Shown piece after piece: positions 11,776 to 25,364 of a stretch of 64,000 nucleotides of DNA. Made by a program: the position numbers and the translations under genes. The DNA is taken from NCBI GenBank assembly GCA_949152475.1, contig OX424564.1:29758165-29822164 (forward strand). The letters run 5' to 3'. Positions within the stretch are counted from its first letter, which is position 1; each line of letters begins with the position of its first letter. The DNA is from Terebella lapidaria (Eukaryota; Annelida; Polychaeta; Terebellida; Terebellidae). The notes beneath the pieces were generated by a model, which was not told the DNA's origin, did not search any database, and worked only from the letters and a program-made list of their open reading frames with translations.

Positions 11776-13050
11776 CCTAAGTACTGAGTGATTCATTATT
11801 TAAATGAAGAGAAGGGGGTAAATCCAATGGGTCTGTATGTATTGACCTATCACCTCTCAAACATTTTCATATTACAACAGTTGTATAATAAAAGTAACCC
11901 ATTTGCCCCGATAAATAGCAGATTTTGTTGTCTAAGTTAGATTAGGAACTCATAAAGAATTTGAGCTCTATAACTTGGTAAAAAATTGATTTTCTTCTGG
12001 AAAACAAGATAAAAACCTTTTTTTTTTAATTTTTACAATTTTTCGTGCTTCTTTACAAAATGTATTTTTCGAATTACAATTATTTGATGTACTGATATCT
12101 CATATCATATCGTATACTAGCAGGCCCGTCTGAATTTCATTTTGGTATTCGTCCTGTAATTGAATTGTCATCAGTTTTTTTTATAGTTTTCATGGATATA
12201 ATACTCTCAAGATTTATGCGACATCTATTTAACATTTATGGAATGGATGATTTATTTGCCTTTTTTCCCCAGTTAGAAAAGTGAGTAAATAAGTCTACAG
12301 AAAAAAAGTTATATTCCAAATAAAAAATAGTTGAGTGTTCCTTATAACCCGCTCTACATATAGACGATTACAACATTACAGTAATGTGTATAGCCGGGAA
12401 GCTTTGATGTTTTTTTTTTTACAACGAACCTGCTATCGCAATTATGTCTCAACCATCCATCACGCAGACGTGAAGAACAATCTCGTCCAATCTTACACCT
12501 GTTACAACTGATCCCAGTGTTGAGAACAATCAAGGTGCGAATGGTGCTAGGTATGGGGCTATTACATAATACCAGAAAGTAGGCGTCATTTTGTGAACCA
12601 AGGATTGGGAAGGCAGCAATGGTCAGGATTAGCGAAAATGATGCATTGTGATTCGCATAACAGAACAAAATCTTTTGAAAATGGAATACACTTGTGAGCC
12701 AACACCCCTTTGGATTATGTCTTATCGTTGAAAGATATACTTATGAGTTGTTGGTGTATGAATCGTTAATCATAGATCCCTGATACATTAAAATGAATAG
12801 GAGGTTTCATTCATTTATTACATAATGACATATTTTGGCCATCGTGAGATATGGTCTGGTAGATATTTATTCTGAAAACTCAATACTTTCAGTATTGAAA
12901 TGATTTGCTAACTAATCCAGGAAAAATGTATTATTTGAGTAGTGTATCTTTACATATGTGGTCAAAATAAACACGTATGGATTTCATTTCGATGCAATGT
13001 ACAAGGAATAGAAAACAGTATACTGCCTACCAAATGAGTTGTGTTGATTA

Positions 13051-13474
13051 TTAAAATGATATTGGCAGAAAAAACTATTTTTTTTATCCACATCAATTAC
13101 ATATATGCCTGTGGTCTCAGAAAAGTAGGTTACAAAATAAACTATGTTTGATCAGATGAATAAATCAAGCATATGACAGTGTCAGGAGCCGCTTTTCTAT
13201 TGTTTTGTGCGCCACTCAGAGTTACCTCTGATTTAACGTAGTTCACGCTCGATTGGCTCGAACATGCAGGAATCACATTGCATCAATGGATACAAAAACC
13301 GAGAATGGCGGTAATGTAAAACTCAAATTATCTCCACCAGAAACTCATCAACGAAATCAATTAGAAAGGGGCATCTGCTTGGGCATACAAGTGCAGATAT
13401 ATAGTTTTCATGTTTTCTTCGTTCGATCAGAAAGGTATGACAAAATCCATAATTTTCTGCCAATATCACTTTAA
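13051..13474. mobile_element. 424-bp MITE, TA target duplication, empty site known
   Basis: Termini TTAAAATGATATTGGCAGAA and its near-perfect complement TTCTGCCAATATCACTTTAA form a 22-bp inverted repeat with one mismatch. TA flanks both sides (13049-13050, 13475-13476). The sister array copy at about 16880-16920 has the uninterrupted flanking sequence (TTGATTATTACTGTATATGG), which supports insertion after the copies had separated. The TA duplication points to the Tc1/mariner superfamily. No transposase is encoded. Confidence 0.75.
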
Positions 13475-16400
13475 TATACATGGAGGCGGGGTATGCGATT
13501 TTCCGACATATGCATTCATTTAAATTCACCGACCTCCAAAGTTTGACCTAAGCAATGGAATGCTTATAAGCGAGAACAGCATATATATGAACATTCGGTC
13601 ATGTACGTTAATAAACGTTTATCCAAACAGTGTCATTTAAAGTTCATAACTGACCTACACGTTTGTGTTATTGATGGGTTACGCCTATAGTTTAGTGCTA
13701 CTCACGCATACTGCATTTATTATCTTACAATCTATTGACATTATTCAATAATTCATCTTGTGGCGTGAATGGCCATGGTTCGTTGAATAAAATACTATAG
13801 TAATAACAAGGAATAGTGAATGAATAAAGTCTGAATGGTGAGCCATCACCAGGTTTTCAGTTTCCCTTTGCGAGAGGATACAACGATCTCAACACAAGAG
13901 CAACAATCACTTTGTGCAATTATGTGTATGCTCATATGTGATGACCTTGACTATGCATAGCTTTGGACGTGAATGTGATATCCATTGGAGTTTATCATAA
14001 CCAAAACTATCTTTGTAATAGGTGATTCTCGGTTCATTTATCATCATATCAAAAATTTTAATTTCAGCACAACGGAAAATGGAAATTAACTTCTGCGTAT
14101 GATGAATACTAACTATGATCATTCCTATATGTTCGCGTGTCTAATTTTGTTTCACGGAAAATCAAAATTTAATTTCAGGCTTTAGCTTTGAAGCAATGAG
14201 TCCAAACACCGATCTCAGTTGGATCAATTAGATTTCTAAACTGTTTTGTGTGAAATTGACTCCTGGATTGAGTTTTAAATGTCTGATGAAGTGGAAAGCG
14301 GAACTACTGTTTATTGCGAATTCTAGGCGATTATCGGAAGAAGTATTTCAGCTTTTGTTCACTTTGTCTCGTTAGTTTCTCCTTACTGAATGTTTGGTTC
14401 AATGACAGAAAATATACTTTGATATGCGAATGTCATAGATCATTTTTATGCAGAAATGTATTTTCATTTGTCGGTATATTTTACTGGATAATCATAAACG
14501 TTAAAACAATGCAGACCAATCACGATATATATATGCAACATCTGTCCTTATTTGTGTTAAATATAGTTTGTTGTTTCCAGCATAAAAAAACAAATTTCAA
14601 ATTTGTCAATAGTGCTTTAATAATCAATTTGTGAAACACTCTTTGATGTTAATACAGTGCATTAACATTCACGGAAAATATCATGAATAAACAGAAATGA
14701 TAGCTTTAGGGAATGTGCCCTCTACTTGACTGTGACATTACCACTGCCCTAATCGAATGTGCATAATGTATCTGTAACCGCACATGTCGCCAAAACCAAT
14801 ATGTTTACGTCGATGCTATGTGCGTATTAGAAGCCAGGCAAACTCCACTAGTCTGTGTCTATTATGGTCTAATCACCATGTGATCTCAACTATGCAATAT
14901 CGCCGAAGCAAAGGCATCCTTTGTGGCTCGTGCCTTCGGGCATGTTGTTGACAGCACCAGAATTAATGTTGCCACAGTCAATATCTTAGTCATCACAAAT
15001 ACAGCATTCATATATTATAAGCAGCTTTGTTGCGGTCTGTTTAGAACACGACATATAGATGTCCATTATGTCAATGTCATTTCTCACATTTGAAAGTTTG
15101 TTACGTGATATTTACTGAACGATTCGAACCGAAGAATTTTCAGAGATCTTTCGTATCTAACTCAGAAATCAGAGAAGTAGGCTATTTAAATGCTTACCAG
15201 GAAATAGATCAAACTTGACAAAATGACAGCTGGACCAAGTGAAAAGCATTCTCCCATGAATCGAACATTACATGTTAACCCACGAGTACCTTGTGGAATA
15301 TAAAAGAAACTGGAATCTCATCTTCGTTCAAATGGCTGGTGAACATACGGCCAGTTTTAACAATTTTTTTTGATGTGCAAAATAATTGTTCTGCAGCTGC
15401 GGGTTGGGCTGTGTTATTATCATCGCTGTAGGTTTCTGCTGTGTTTGGTATGTAGCATTGCCGTTCCCTCTCTATTTTAGGTCCTGTAATTGGTGCCTGA
15501 TTACTTTTTGAGGTAAAATTGGAGCAGTTCATTTGCACAATATTTGCATGTTAGAAGTCCAAGAACACCTCGAAGATGCAGATGTTTTCATGATACATAA
15601 AGATGTTTTCATGATACATAATCGTCAAGATATACCAATCTCAATTACTTAGATTTTGATGTAGTATATACTCCAGTCATTTCGAAATTTCCAGTTTGCA
15701 TATGCTGATGTGCGAGACCATAAAAGAACCATCAACTACGTGTGAACGATTACCGTAATACAGTTCTGCTTATTACCGGAGTCTTTTATGGGCGTTTCTC
15801 ACAACAACACCGCTGTCATATTCCATGCGTCAACCATCCATCATGCATAACACCTTAAGAACCTTTCTTCACAAGTAAACACTGGGTGTCAATAAAAACC
15901 CAGTCATTTGATTATTTATGAGCAGTTTGGCAGCGAGAACAAATATGATGCGATTGCTGATGGATATAACAGCTGTATATTGCTGTAGTTCATATCATGG
16001 AAACACGGTTTTTGACATCCATTTATTGGAGAAGGATGTAATCGGTGAAGCAAATATCAGATTCGTCAACGTTGAAACTTAACTGTGTGCATCACATTAA
16101 CAAAAACACTCTCTGTTTATAAATTTGTGCAATGATTGAATAGTGAGCCTGTGCTGATTCCAATTCCCTCTTTGCGGAGATATTCAATTAGTTATAAATC
16201 TCAACAATCATAAAATGTCTAGTGAAAATGTTCTTCAAATGAAGAAATGAATAGTAAATCCAATGGTTTTGCATGTGTCGACCTGTCAACTATAAAAGCA
16301 TTTTTATATTACACATTTATTTTTAATTAAATTAAAATATAAGTTAGACTGAGCAGTCATCCAAGAATTTGAATTCTAAGAGGTCATCTATCGGGAAAAC

Positions 16401-18596
16401 AAAACAAACGTTTTCTGTTCAGATTGTTTCTTTTTGTGAATTTTTTCCGAATTACAGTTGTACTTGTTGTACGATCTATTTTATCATACATCCCATTAGC
16501 AAGTCGGGTCTGAATTTAATTTGCTATTCATCATGCAACTGAAATAGCAGCTGTTTCTATAGTCATTTTCATGGATATACTCTCAAGATTTACGGGATAT
16601 CTAATTAACATTATAGATTTCTTTGCCTTGATATTATGCACTGCACTGGTACGAATTGGAAACTATTTTTTATCGTATTTAACTTTTAACACTCCCCTGA
16701 TGACGCCAGTGTGGCTTTGTGTATATTTGGTCGGGTTTTATATGTTTTCCAATGTGTGATTTTGGTTTGCTATTGCCATCACCAAAATCTGGTTGGCCTG
16801 GTGGTAATAGGTTGGTATTCACATTTCACTGTCGGTGGTTCAGCCTTTGCCCATTTCCCCAGAAAACCCTATACTGATTAAATGAGTTGTGTTGATTATT
16901 ACTGTATATGGAGGCGGAATATGCCATCCTCTGACATTTGCATCCCTGTAAACTTTCCCAAGTTTGACCTCGACCTCACCTAGTAGATTCTTTTAGGTCA
17001 GAACAGAATGTGAAATTTCGGTCATATTCTTCAGAAATCAATGACTTAAAAGGTGAATGTAATTAATGGTACATAGTATATTGTGATACATGTCGGTCTT
17101 ACTAGCGAATTTTTACCCTCACCTTTATTAAGATAGTAGTTACATGTACTAGATCAATCTAATGGGCTTATTTAATAGTTCATCACGTGACGTGAATGAC
17201 CATGGTCAGCTGGATGTGTTACCAGTGCTGACAAGGAGTAATGAATGAATAAAGTCTGAATGGCGAGCCATCGCCCGGTTTTCAGTTTCCCTGTGTAAGA
17301 TGACACAATGACCTCAACACAAGAGCAACAATCACATTGTGCAATGACGTGCATGTTCATATGAATACATTGATTACGTATAACTTTGAAAGTGAATGTG
17401 ATATCCATTGGGTTTTTATCATAACCACAATTCTCTTTGTGTAATATGAGGTGGCTCACGGTTTATTCATTATGATCATATAAGAACCTTTTATTTCAGC
17501 ACAAAGAGAAATGCTAATTAGGTTCTGAATGTGATGAATAGCGACAATGATCATTCCTATATGTTTTCAAGTCTAATTTGTTCACAAACAATCACAATTT
17601 CTTTTCGGGATTTGCTTTGAAACAATGAGTCCATACACCGTTATTCAGATTTGAAGGTTGTTTTTTTTATGTTAAATTGACTCTTGGATTGATTTATATT
17701 TGTATAATGAAGCACCAACAAATTACTATTATCTATATTGGTTTCTAGACAATTATCATCGGAAAATTGTTCACATTGTCTCGTTAGTTTCTCTTTACCG
17801 TATGTTTGATCTTAATGGCAGAAATATTGTTTCATACGCGAGTGTGGTATATCATTTCTATGTAGAAGTTTATCTTCATTATTCGGCATATATTCTTGGA
17901 CAGTCATAAACGTTCAAACAATGCAGACCATCCATGATATATATGCATGCAACATCTGTCTTTTTTATATTTTTGTTCCAATATAGGATTGCAAGTTTCT
18001 AATTCGTGTTATTTGCTTTATTCCTCACACTATCATTGCTTAAAACCTTTATGTTTCAATGAAACCATCTCAGTTTATTTGGGTGTGAATACAGTGTTAT
18101 AACATTTGCAGAGAAATCTCTCGAATAAGAAACAAAAATGATAGCCTTGGAGAACATACCTTCTACTTGGTAGAGAATACACCTCCTACTTGCTAGAGAC
18201 ATTGCAACTACCATAATCGAATGTACATAATGCATCTGTAAACGCACATGTCGTCAAGAACAATATGCTATGAGTGTCTCAGCAGCCGGGCAACTCCAGT
18301 TTTGGACGTCCACTGGTATGTCTGTTACTATTTGATCACCATGTGGTCTTATACACGCAATACTGCCAAAGCAATGGTTTCCTTAGGGTCCAGTACCTTT
18401 AGGAATGCTGTTGACAACCCATCTGATGCCACACTCATTCTTTTTTTGCTATCACAAACAAAACATACATATATATTATATTGTAGCGGTTCGGTTAAAA
18501 ACGAACTATATAACAATACAACTCGATACTCTCACTATGTCAATGTCGTTTCTCCTATTTAAACGTTTGTCACGCCCATTGGTCCGTTTGCTATTA

Positions 18597-18763
18597 CAGT
18601 GAATCCTGTGTTTGAAGACCACCCAAGGGACACCATAAAAGTGGGCTTAAATTCATTTATTCAGGTTCATTTATATAATAAAGGTCATTCGGGACCGAGG
18701 GGAGCGGTCTCTCAAACCAGGGTGGTCTGTCACGACAGTTTGTCTTTAACACAGGATCCACTG
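18597..18763. mobile_element. 167-bp MITE, TA target duplication
   Basis: The left end CAGTGAATCCTGTGTTTGAA with GACCACCC and the right end GGGTGGTC...TTAACACAGGATCCACTG form imperfect terminal inverted repeats. TA occurs on both sides (18595-18596, 18764-18765). It is inserted in an array copy; the related region near 15200-15300 appears to lack it. Likely Tc1/mariner-derived and non-autonomous. Confidence 0.75.
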
Positions 18764-19798
18764 TAATATAAAAAGAAACTCGAATCTGTGAACTCGTTTT
18801 GTATTAACTCTCTCACCGGAAGCAGAATTTCCTCTCACAGAGTTCAGTTCTCGTAAATATTCCTCACAACTCTAATACCCATTAGTTATTATTCCCATAA
18901 TAACCATTGTCATTATTCTTGGCCAACTGTGTTTTAGTTGCACTTTCCACGAAGGATCGTGGTGTGCGTTTTCCTTGCTCTATATTTGCTACTTAGTTGT
19001 GTTGTAATGTCAGTTTGTGACATAATGTATGGTTAATGCCAATGCTGGCGGTAGCAATCAGTCCACGCACGGGCAAGCTATTCACTTGTGGAACCATAAA
19101 TTACACTAACAGATATAATACGGCTAACGCCGCACAATAACATTGTAGTTACCCTTTGCAAGGTCAAATTGGAGAGGACCATTTGCATAATATGGCTTCA
19201 ATAGAATTCCAACACAAAAATAGAGGATAATGCTGCTTTTATGATAAATAATGCTAAGATATACCGCTCTCAATTACTTACAATTTCATCGAGTATTCTC
19301 ATATCGTTTCGAAATTTCCAGTTTGCATATGTTGCTGTGTGAGACCACAAAAGAACCAATGCTACGTGTGAACGATTACCGCACTACAGTACCGCTTATT
19401 ATTGGGGGCTTCTATGGGCGTTCCTCACAACGAATTCAATGTCACATTTCATGCGTCAACCACCAATTATGCATAAGACCTGAAGAACCCTTCTTCTTAT
19501 CCAATCTTTTTTCACAAGTAAGCACTGGGTGTCCATAAAAAAACCTTGTCATTTAGTCATTTATGAGAGAGTTTGCATCTAGAACAATAACGATGCGAAT
19601 TTGTTAGTTATAATAGCTATATGTTAGCGTAGTTCTTATTATGGAAATACCGTTTTTGACGACCATATATTGGAGAATGATGTAGTGTAAACTGTGATTT
19701 TTCGTCAACAGTGGAACACAACTGTGCGCATCAACTTAAAAGCTATCTGGTTAAATATCAATGAAATACACTTTAGTTTGTACAAAAATTGACTAGCG

Positions 19799-22700
19799 AG
19801 CCAAGTGGTAATTTTATTTTCCTCTTTCTGTAGATATTCAATGTAATATAAAACTCAAAAACTGCATTAAATTTTGATTTAATGATCTGAGCATTAGATT
19901 TTTCAACTGAGAACACAAATGAGAAATACATCGGATTTGTATATATGTCGAATTATTACTGAATACGAGATATTTATATTACCACAGATGGTAATTCATA
20001 TGTATATTTTTATTTTCATATATTCACTGACTCCAAGCTACCGTACGAAAGACCAAACGTGAGTTTGCTCGATTTTGAAAAACATCTGGTTTCATAGAAA
20101 AGAAATAGTTTGTTCAGAATACGAAACAATTTTTTAGGAACCTTGGTGTGCACTTTTTGGACCACTCTGTGAACCATTCTTTTCTCATACTTCCATATAT
20201 TCTCGTTATTTTGTGTTCCACTATGGTATGACACGATTGACGAAGCCTATTGTTTGATATTAGACTGTCGTATTGTGTGATTGAGGACTTAAATGATATA
20301 TTTTGTCTGTATGCAGACATATATTTGAAATTTTATTCTCTTATTCATAATGAATTTGGATAGTCATGAATTTTTATTGAAGATTCATGCCACAACAATG
20401 CCAAAAGTTGACACGTAAAACGTGTGGATGTGGTGTTTGCTTTTCGCCTTTCTATCGTTTGTCTCAAGATATTGGATCTTGTTTGTTCAATTCATTACAT
20501 GCACTGATGATCATCAAAAACTGCAAGGAATATTCTCCCATTTGCCTCCTACATATGCGACTTGCGTGTTAGTATTATCATAAAATATTTTTGTTAGTAG
20601 TGTCACGATTCACAGAAGTCTGAATGACCGGAATAAACATTGTGGTTGATTGTTAATACACTTTTGTTCATATATTTATCATTTGATGCAACTAATAGAA
20701 CGTTAGAGTCGCACAATGATTAATTCATGATTTATGGTTTTGTATGTTTACACCATACAAGCTAATGAGCACATATTATCCAAAGGCTCTGAAAAGAAGT
20801 TAATAAAATCCAATTTTATAGCTATAATATCCCTGATTAGTCAGTCGTTCTCTAATTGTTGCAAAAATATTTGTTTGATTAAAATTAAATATGAAACCAT
20901 GTCCCAGTTCATACCGGTTGGAGCGGACCAATTGTCTTTTAAAAATTGATATCAAGACTATCTGGGAGTCGTCTTTGGAACCTCATTGATGCAACGTCTA
21001 TAAAGTTATATTCAACATCTCATAAAATTGTATCAACGTGTGAACACACGTTTACATGACCACTGCATTAATTAATATTTTCAAGATATTGTTTGTGACA
21101 GCAGATTGGATCGTGACATTATCATTGAGTATAATAATCCATGGCGCCACGTGTAGGTCTGGTCTAGTGATTAGAAAATACACTTCAATGACACATGCCT
21201 TGACTAGCGAGCTGAGGGGTAATTTTGTTTTCCTCTTTGTGTAGATATTCAGTGAATTATAGAACTCAGAAACTGTACTAAATTTTGACTGTGTTCAACT
21301 GAGAACACAAATGATGAATACATCGGGTTTGTGTATATGTCGAAATATTACTGAATACGACATATTTATATTACCACAGATGGTAATTCATATGTACATT
21401 TTTATTTTCATATATCCACTGACTCCAGGCTACCGTACACAAGACCAAACTTGAGTTTGCTCGATTTTGAAAAACAACTGGTTTCATAGAAAAGAAGTAA
21501 TTGGTTCAGAATATGAAACAATGTTTTTACGAACCTCGGTGTGCATTTTGTGGACCACTCTTTTCTCATACTTCCATATATTCCAAGTTTTCGTCCACAT
21601 TGTCTCGTTGTTTTGATCACATTGATATGACTCGATTGACGAAACCTATTTGTTTGATGTTAGACTTTTTGTTTGATTTAAGACCTTAAATGATATACAG
21701 AGTGTCCCATACAAAAGGGTCACGAAGACAAATGGGTATCATGATAACTTCATGCCCATTGACTTGATGTGTTTTTCAACACTTCGAGAGGAAACAGTGT
21801 AGAAAATACTAAAACGGGCATACTTATGTCCAAACAGGACCAGTTTGGTGAAAGTTGTTGCCATAGCAACCCAGTATATCAAATAGCATGGATCCACAAC
21901 AATATTAATTTTATATCCGTCACGTCTGGGTGGATCCTGGGCAAAAGAGGGAGTAAATGTTCCTTAAACATACTCTGAGAAGAGCAGTAAGGTTAGGAGC
22001 CAATGTAGCAGCTTATTGAATCCTATTACTGGGTATATTCTCAGCCATCGTAATTATCTGGGTCATGATTGAGCAGAGTGGAATTGTTTCACCTAAAACC
22101 GGTCATATTGTTAATATACAATTTTTGAAAGCAAATTCACTTGCCTCGATATTAGTAAAGCATTTGCTAATCAAATCGAAGGGAAAAAGTTTGATATCTA
22201 TGAAAATAATGTCAATAAGCTACGTGACCCTATTACTGGAATACCTTGTATCTTTTGTCTGTATGCAGAAAGTTTCATTCTGTTATTCATAGATAAATCG
22301 TCATAGACAGTCATAGATAGTCATAGATAGTCGTCAATTTCTATTAAAGATTCATGCTACCTTGGTATGTAAAAGGTGTGGATGACGTGTTTGCTTTTTG
22401 CCTTTCTGTCGTTTGTGTCAAGATATTGGATCTTGTGGATCAAATTCATTACATGCACTGATGATCGTCAAAAACTACAAGAAATGTTCTCCCATTTGCC
22501 TCCTACGTGATATTTACAAATTGCGTGTTAGTAGCATCACGATTCGCAGAAGTCTGAACGACCGGACTCAACATTGTGGTTGATTGTTAACACGATTTTG
22601 TTCATATCTTTATCATTTGATGCAACTAATAGAACGTCAGAGTCACACGCACAATGATTGATTCATGGTTAATGGCTGTTTCTGTTTACACCATACAAGC

Positions 22701-22890
22701 TAATGAGCACATATTTCCCAAAGGCCATGAAAAGAAGTTAATAAAATCCAATTGTATAGCTATAATATTCCTGATTAACCAGTCGTTCTCTAATTATTGC
22801 CAAAATATTTGTTTGATTAAAATTAAATATGATTTAACCATGTCCCAGTTCATACTGGTTGGAGAGGATCTAATTACTTTTGAATAAATA
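19799..22890 (+). repeat. two adjacent array copies, period about 1.4 kb
   Basis: The segment beginning near 19799 recurs from about 21210 (for example CTACCGTAC..AAGACCAAAC and TGAGTTTGCTCGATTTTGAA at 20040-20085 and 21430-21472). In the second copy the period jumps from about 1.4 to about 2.0 kb because of the insertion at 21698-22248. The block with ACACCATACAAGCTAATGAG is at 20750 and 22688. Confidence 0.75.
21698..22248. mobile_element. 551-bp nested TIR element, Tc1/mariner-like ends
   Basis: The left end CAGAGTGTCCCATACAAAAG with GGTCACGAAG matches the reverse complement of the right end (CTACGTGACCC...GGAATACCTTG) over about 30 bases. TA flanks both sides (21696-21697, 22249-22250). 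The empty site is preserved in the sister copy near 20294-20310 (AAATGATATATTTTGTCTG). Ends of the CAGGGTGTCCC type are known in mariner-like elements. No intact transposase frame is seen, so it is a non-autonomous or decayed copy. It also contains GTTGCCATAGCAAC near 21857, an RFX X-box-like sequence. Confidence 0.8.
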
Positions 22891-25345
22891 ATTAATGTCA
22901 GACTATCTGAGAGTCGTCTTTGGAACCTCATTGATGCAACGTCTATAAAATTATATTCAACATCTCATAAAATTGTATTAAAATGTGAACACAGAGTCTG
23001 GAAAAAACATTATCTGAACTATCGTATATATTAACATAAACTATTGTATGTGATTAGCCCAATAATGAACATAAACCATTCTATGTGAGTAGCCCAGTAA
23101 TGAGGTAATTAACATGCAGTACATGTACACAATTGCATACACCTCAATTTCCTATACTCGTTGATTCAGTATGAAAGGAAAGCATGATTTACCAATATTC
23201 ATGAAGCTCTCTAAGTCTCATATCAACTTGATTTGTTATTAATGTAAACAGACTCTCATACATGCAAACGCTTGCGCTGGTGGTAATGGGCAGATACATA
23301 CAATGGCAATGACTTTTGTGATAATTTGTGAGAACCAAATGTGGGAGGTCTATATGCTCACCCTCTCCACGACATTCCCATGCACCTGATATGATGTTCA
23401 TGAAGTCCATTGGAAGCTGGTAGATCTTCCATGAAGGTGCTTGATCTGAACTGAGTTTTACAGATCAGGTTCCGTCTGGGATAATAGGTGCTATTTGAGT
23501 AAACGGACATCTCTAACCACAAATGCCTTCTACCACAATGTCGCATGTCCTTAGTATACATCCAGACAATCTGCATAGCATTCAATGCCCATTAAAACCT
23601 GATCACCGCATCGTCATAAATGCAGTAATGCAATGTAATAATATATGTAGGGTGGACGGGTTTAGGGCGCATAAGTTCTGCAACATCCAATATCTTCACC
23701 ATCAGTCACCTTAAAACACAGGTATAAGTCATGTAGCTATTTGGGACTTGCGTCTCGAACTTGTATCGATATACTATACCAACTTTCATTGTGCTCACAA
23801 CAATAAAAACTGTACTGATCCAGATAATTACATGTTACCTGAATATCTGATCAACAAAGCACGAATTCATGTGTGTAGTGTGGGTTAGATATGAACGATA
23901 TTCCAGTTACTATTGCTGGGAACTGGGAAATGCATTGGCTGCTGTTTACATGACCACTGCATTAATTAATATTTTCAAGATATTGTTTGTGACAGCAGAT
24001 TGGATCGTGACATTATCATTGAGTATAATAATCCATGGCGCCACGTGTAGGTCTGGTCCAGTGATTAGAAAATACACTTCAATGACACATGCCTTCGCAC
24101 GTGTTGATGTGTAATACCATACAATACTAGGAATCTAAGCCCAATTAGTTTTGAATAATTAATTTCAGACTATCTGAGAGTCGTCTTGGAACCTCGTTGA
24201 TGCAACGTCTATAAAATTATATTCAACATCTCATGAAATTGTATTAAAATGTGAAAACATATTCTGAAAAAACATTATCTGAACTATCATATGCACTGAC
24301 ATAAACCATTATGTGTGGTAGTTTGTGTAGGCCATAATGAGGTAATTACCATGCTGTACATGTACCCAATTGCATAAATCTCAATTTAACATGCTGGCTT
24401 GTTATACTTATACTTATACTCGTTGTTTCAGTATGATAGAGTGCATAAATAACCAATATTCATGAAATTCTCTGGAAATCATATTAACTTGATTGGTTAT
24501 GAATGTGAACAGACTCTCATACATGCAAACCCCCGTGCTGGTGGTAATGGGCAGATACATACAGTGGCACTGACGTGTGATAATTTGTGAAAACCAAATA
24601 TGGCAGGTATAAGCTCGCCCTCTCCACGACAGTCCCATGCACCTAATATGATATTAATGAAGTCCATTGGAAGCTGGTAGATACCCCATGAATGTGCTTG
24701 CTCTGAACTGAGTTTCACAAATCAGGTTCCGTCTAGAATAATAGGTGCTATTTGAGTAAACGGACATCTCTAACCACAAATGCCATCTACCACAATGTCG
24801 CATGCCCTTAGTATACATCCAGACAATCTGCATAGCATTCAATGCTCATTAAAACCTGATCACCACATCGTCATAAATGCAGTCCTGCAATGTAATATTA
24901 CATGTATATGTCGGGTGGGCAGGTTTAGGGCTCATAAGTGCTGCCACATCCAATATCTTCACCACCAATCACTGTAAAACACAGGTATAAGTCATGTAGC
25001 TATTTGGCAGTTACGTCTCGTACTTGTATGACTCACTAGACCAACGTTCATAATGTCCACGACAATAAAAACTGTACTGATCCAGATAATTTTATGATAC
25101 CTGAATAGCTGGTCAACAACGCAGGAATTCATTTCTTTAGTGTGAGTCAAATATAAACGATATTCCAGTGACTATTGCTGGGAACTGGGAAATTCATTGG
25201 CTGCTGTTTGCATGACCACTGCATTAATTAATATTTTTAAGCTATTGTTTATGACAGCAGATTGGATCGTGTAGGTCTGGTCTAGTGATTAGAATATACA
25301 CTTTAATAACACATGCCTCCACACGTGTTGGAGTGAAATACCATA
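22890..25345 (+). repeat. recent tandem duplication, period about 1.26 kb
   Basis: Two adjacent copies are highly similar, as in CTACCACAATGTCGCATG at 23529 and 24787, and GACCACTGCATTAATTAATA at 23951 and 25214. The second copy has a deletion near 25270 removing bases present in the first. These are the youngest-looking units of the larger array. Confidence 0.8.
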
Positions 25346-25364
25346 CAAACCCACTAGATCACGC

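Noticed and set aside
15110-15200. Possible tRNA gene on the minus strand (B-box-like GGTTCGAATCG)
   Set aside because: No A box at the right distance and no cloverleaf.
23523-24977. Similar small frames starting MPSTTMSH at 23523 and 24780 as a possible peptide gene pair
   Set aside because: They lie in recently duplicated array DNA, so similarity is expected. The more diverged copies (27.84 and 31.09 kb) do not keep the frame.
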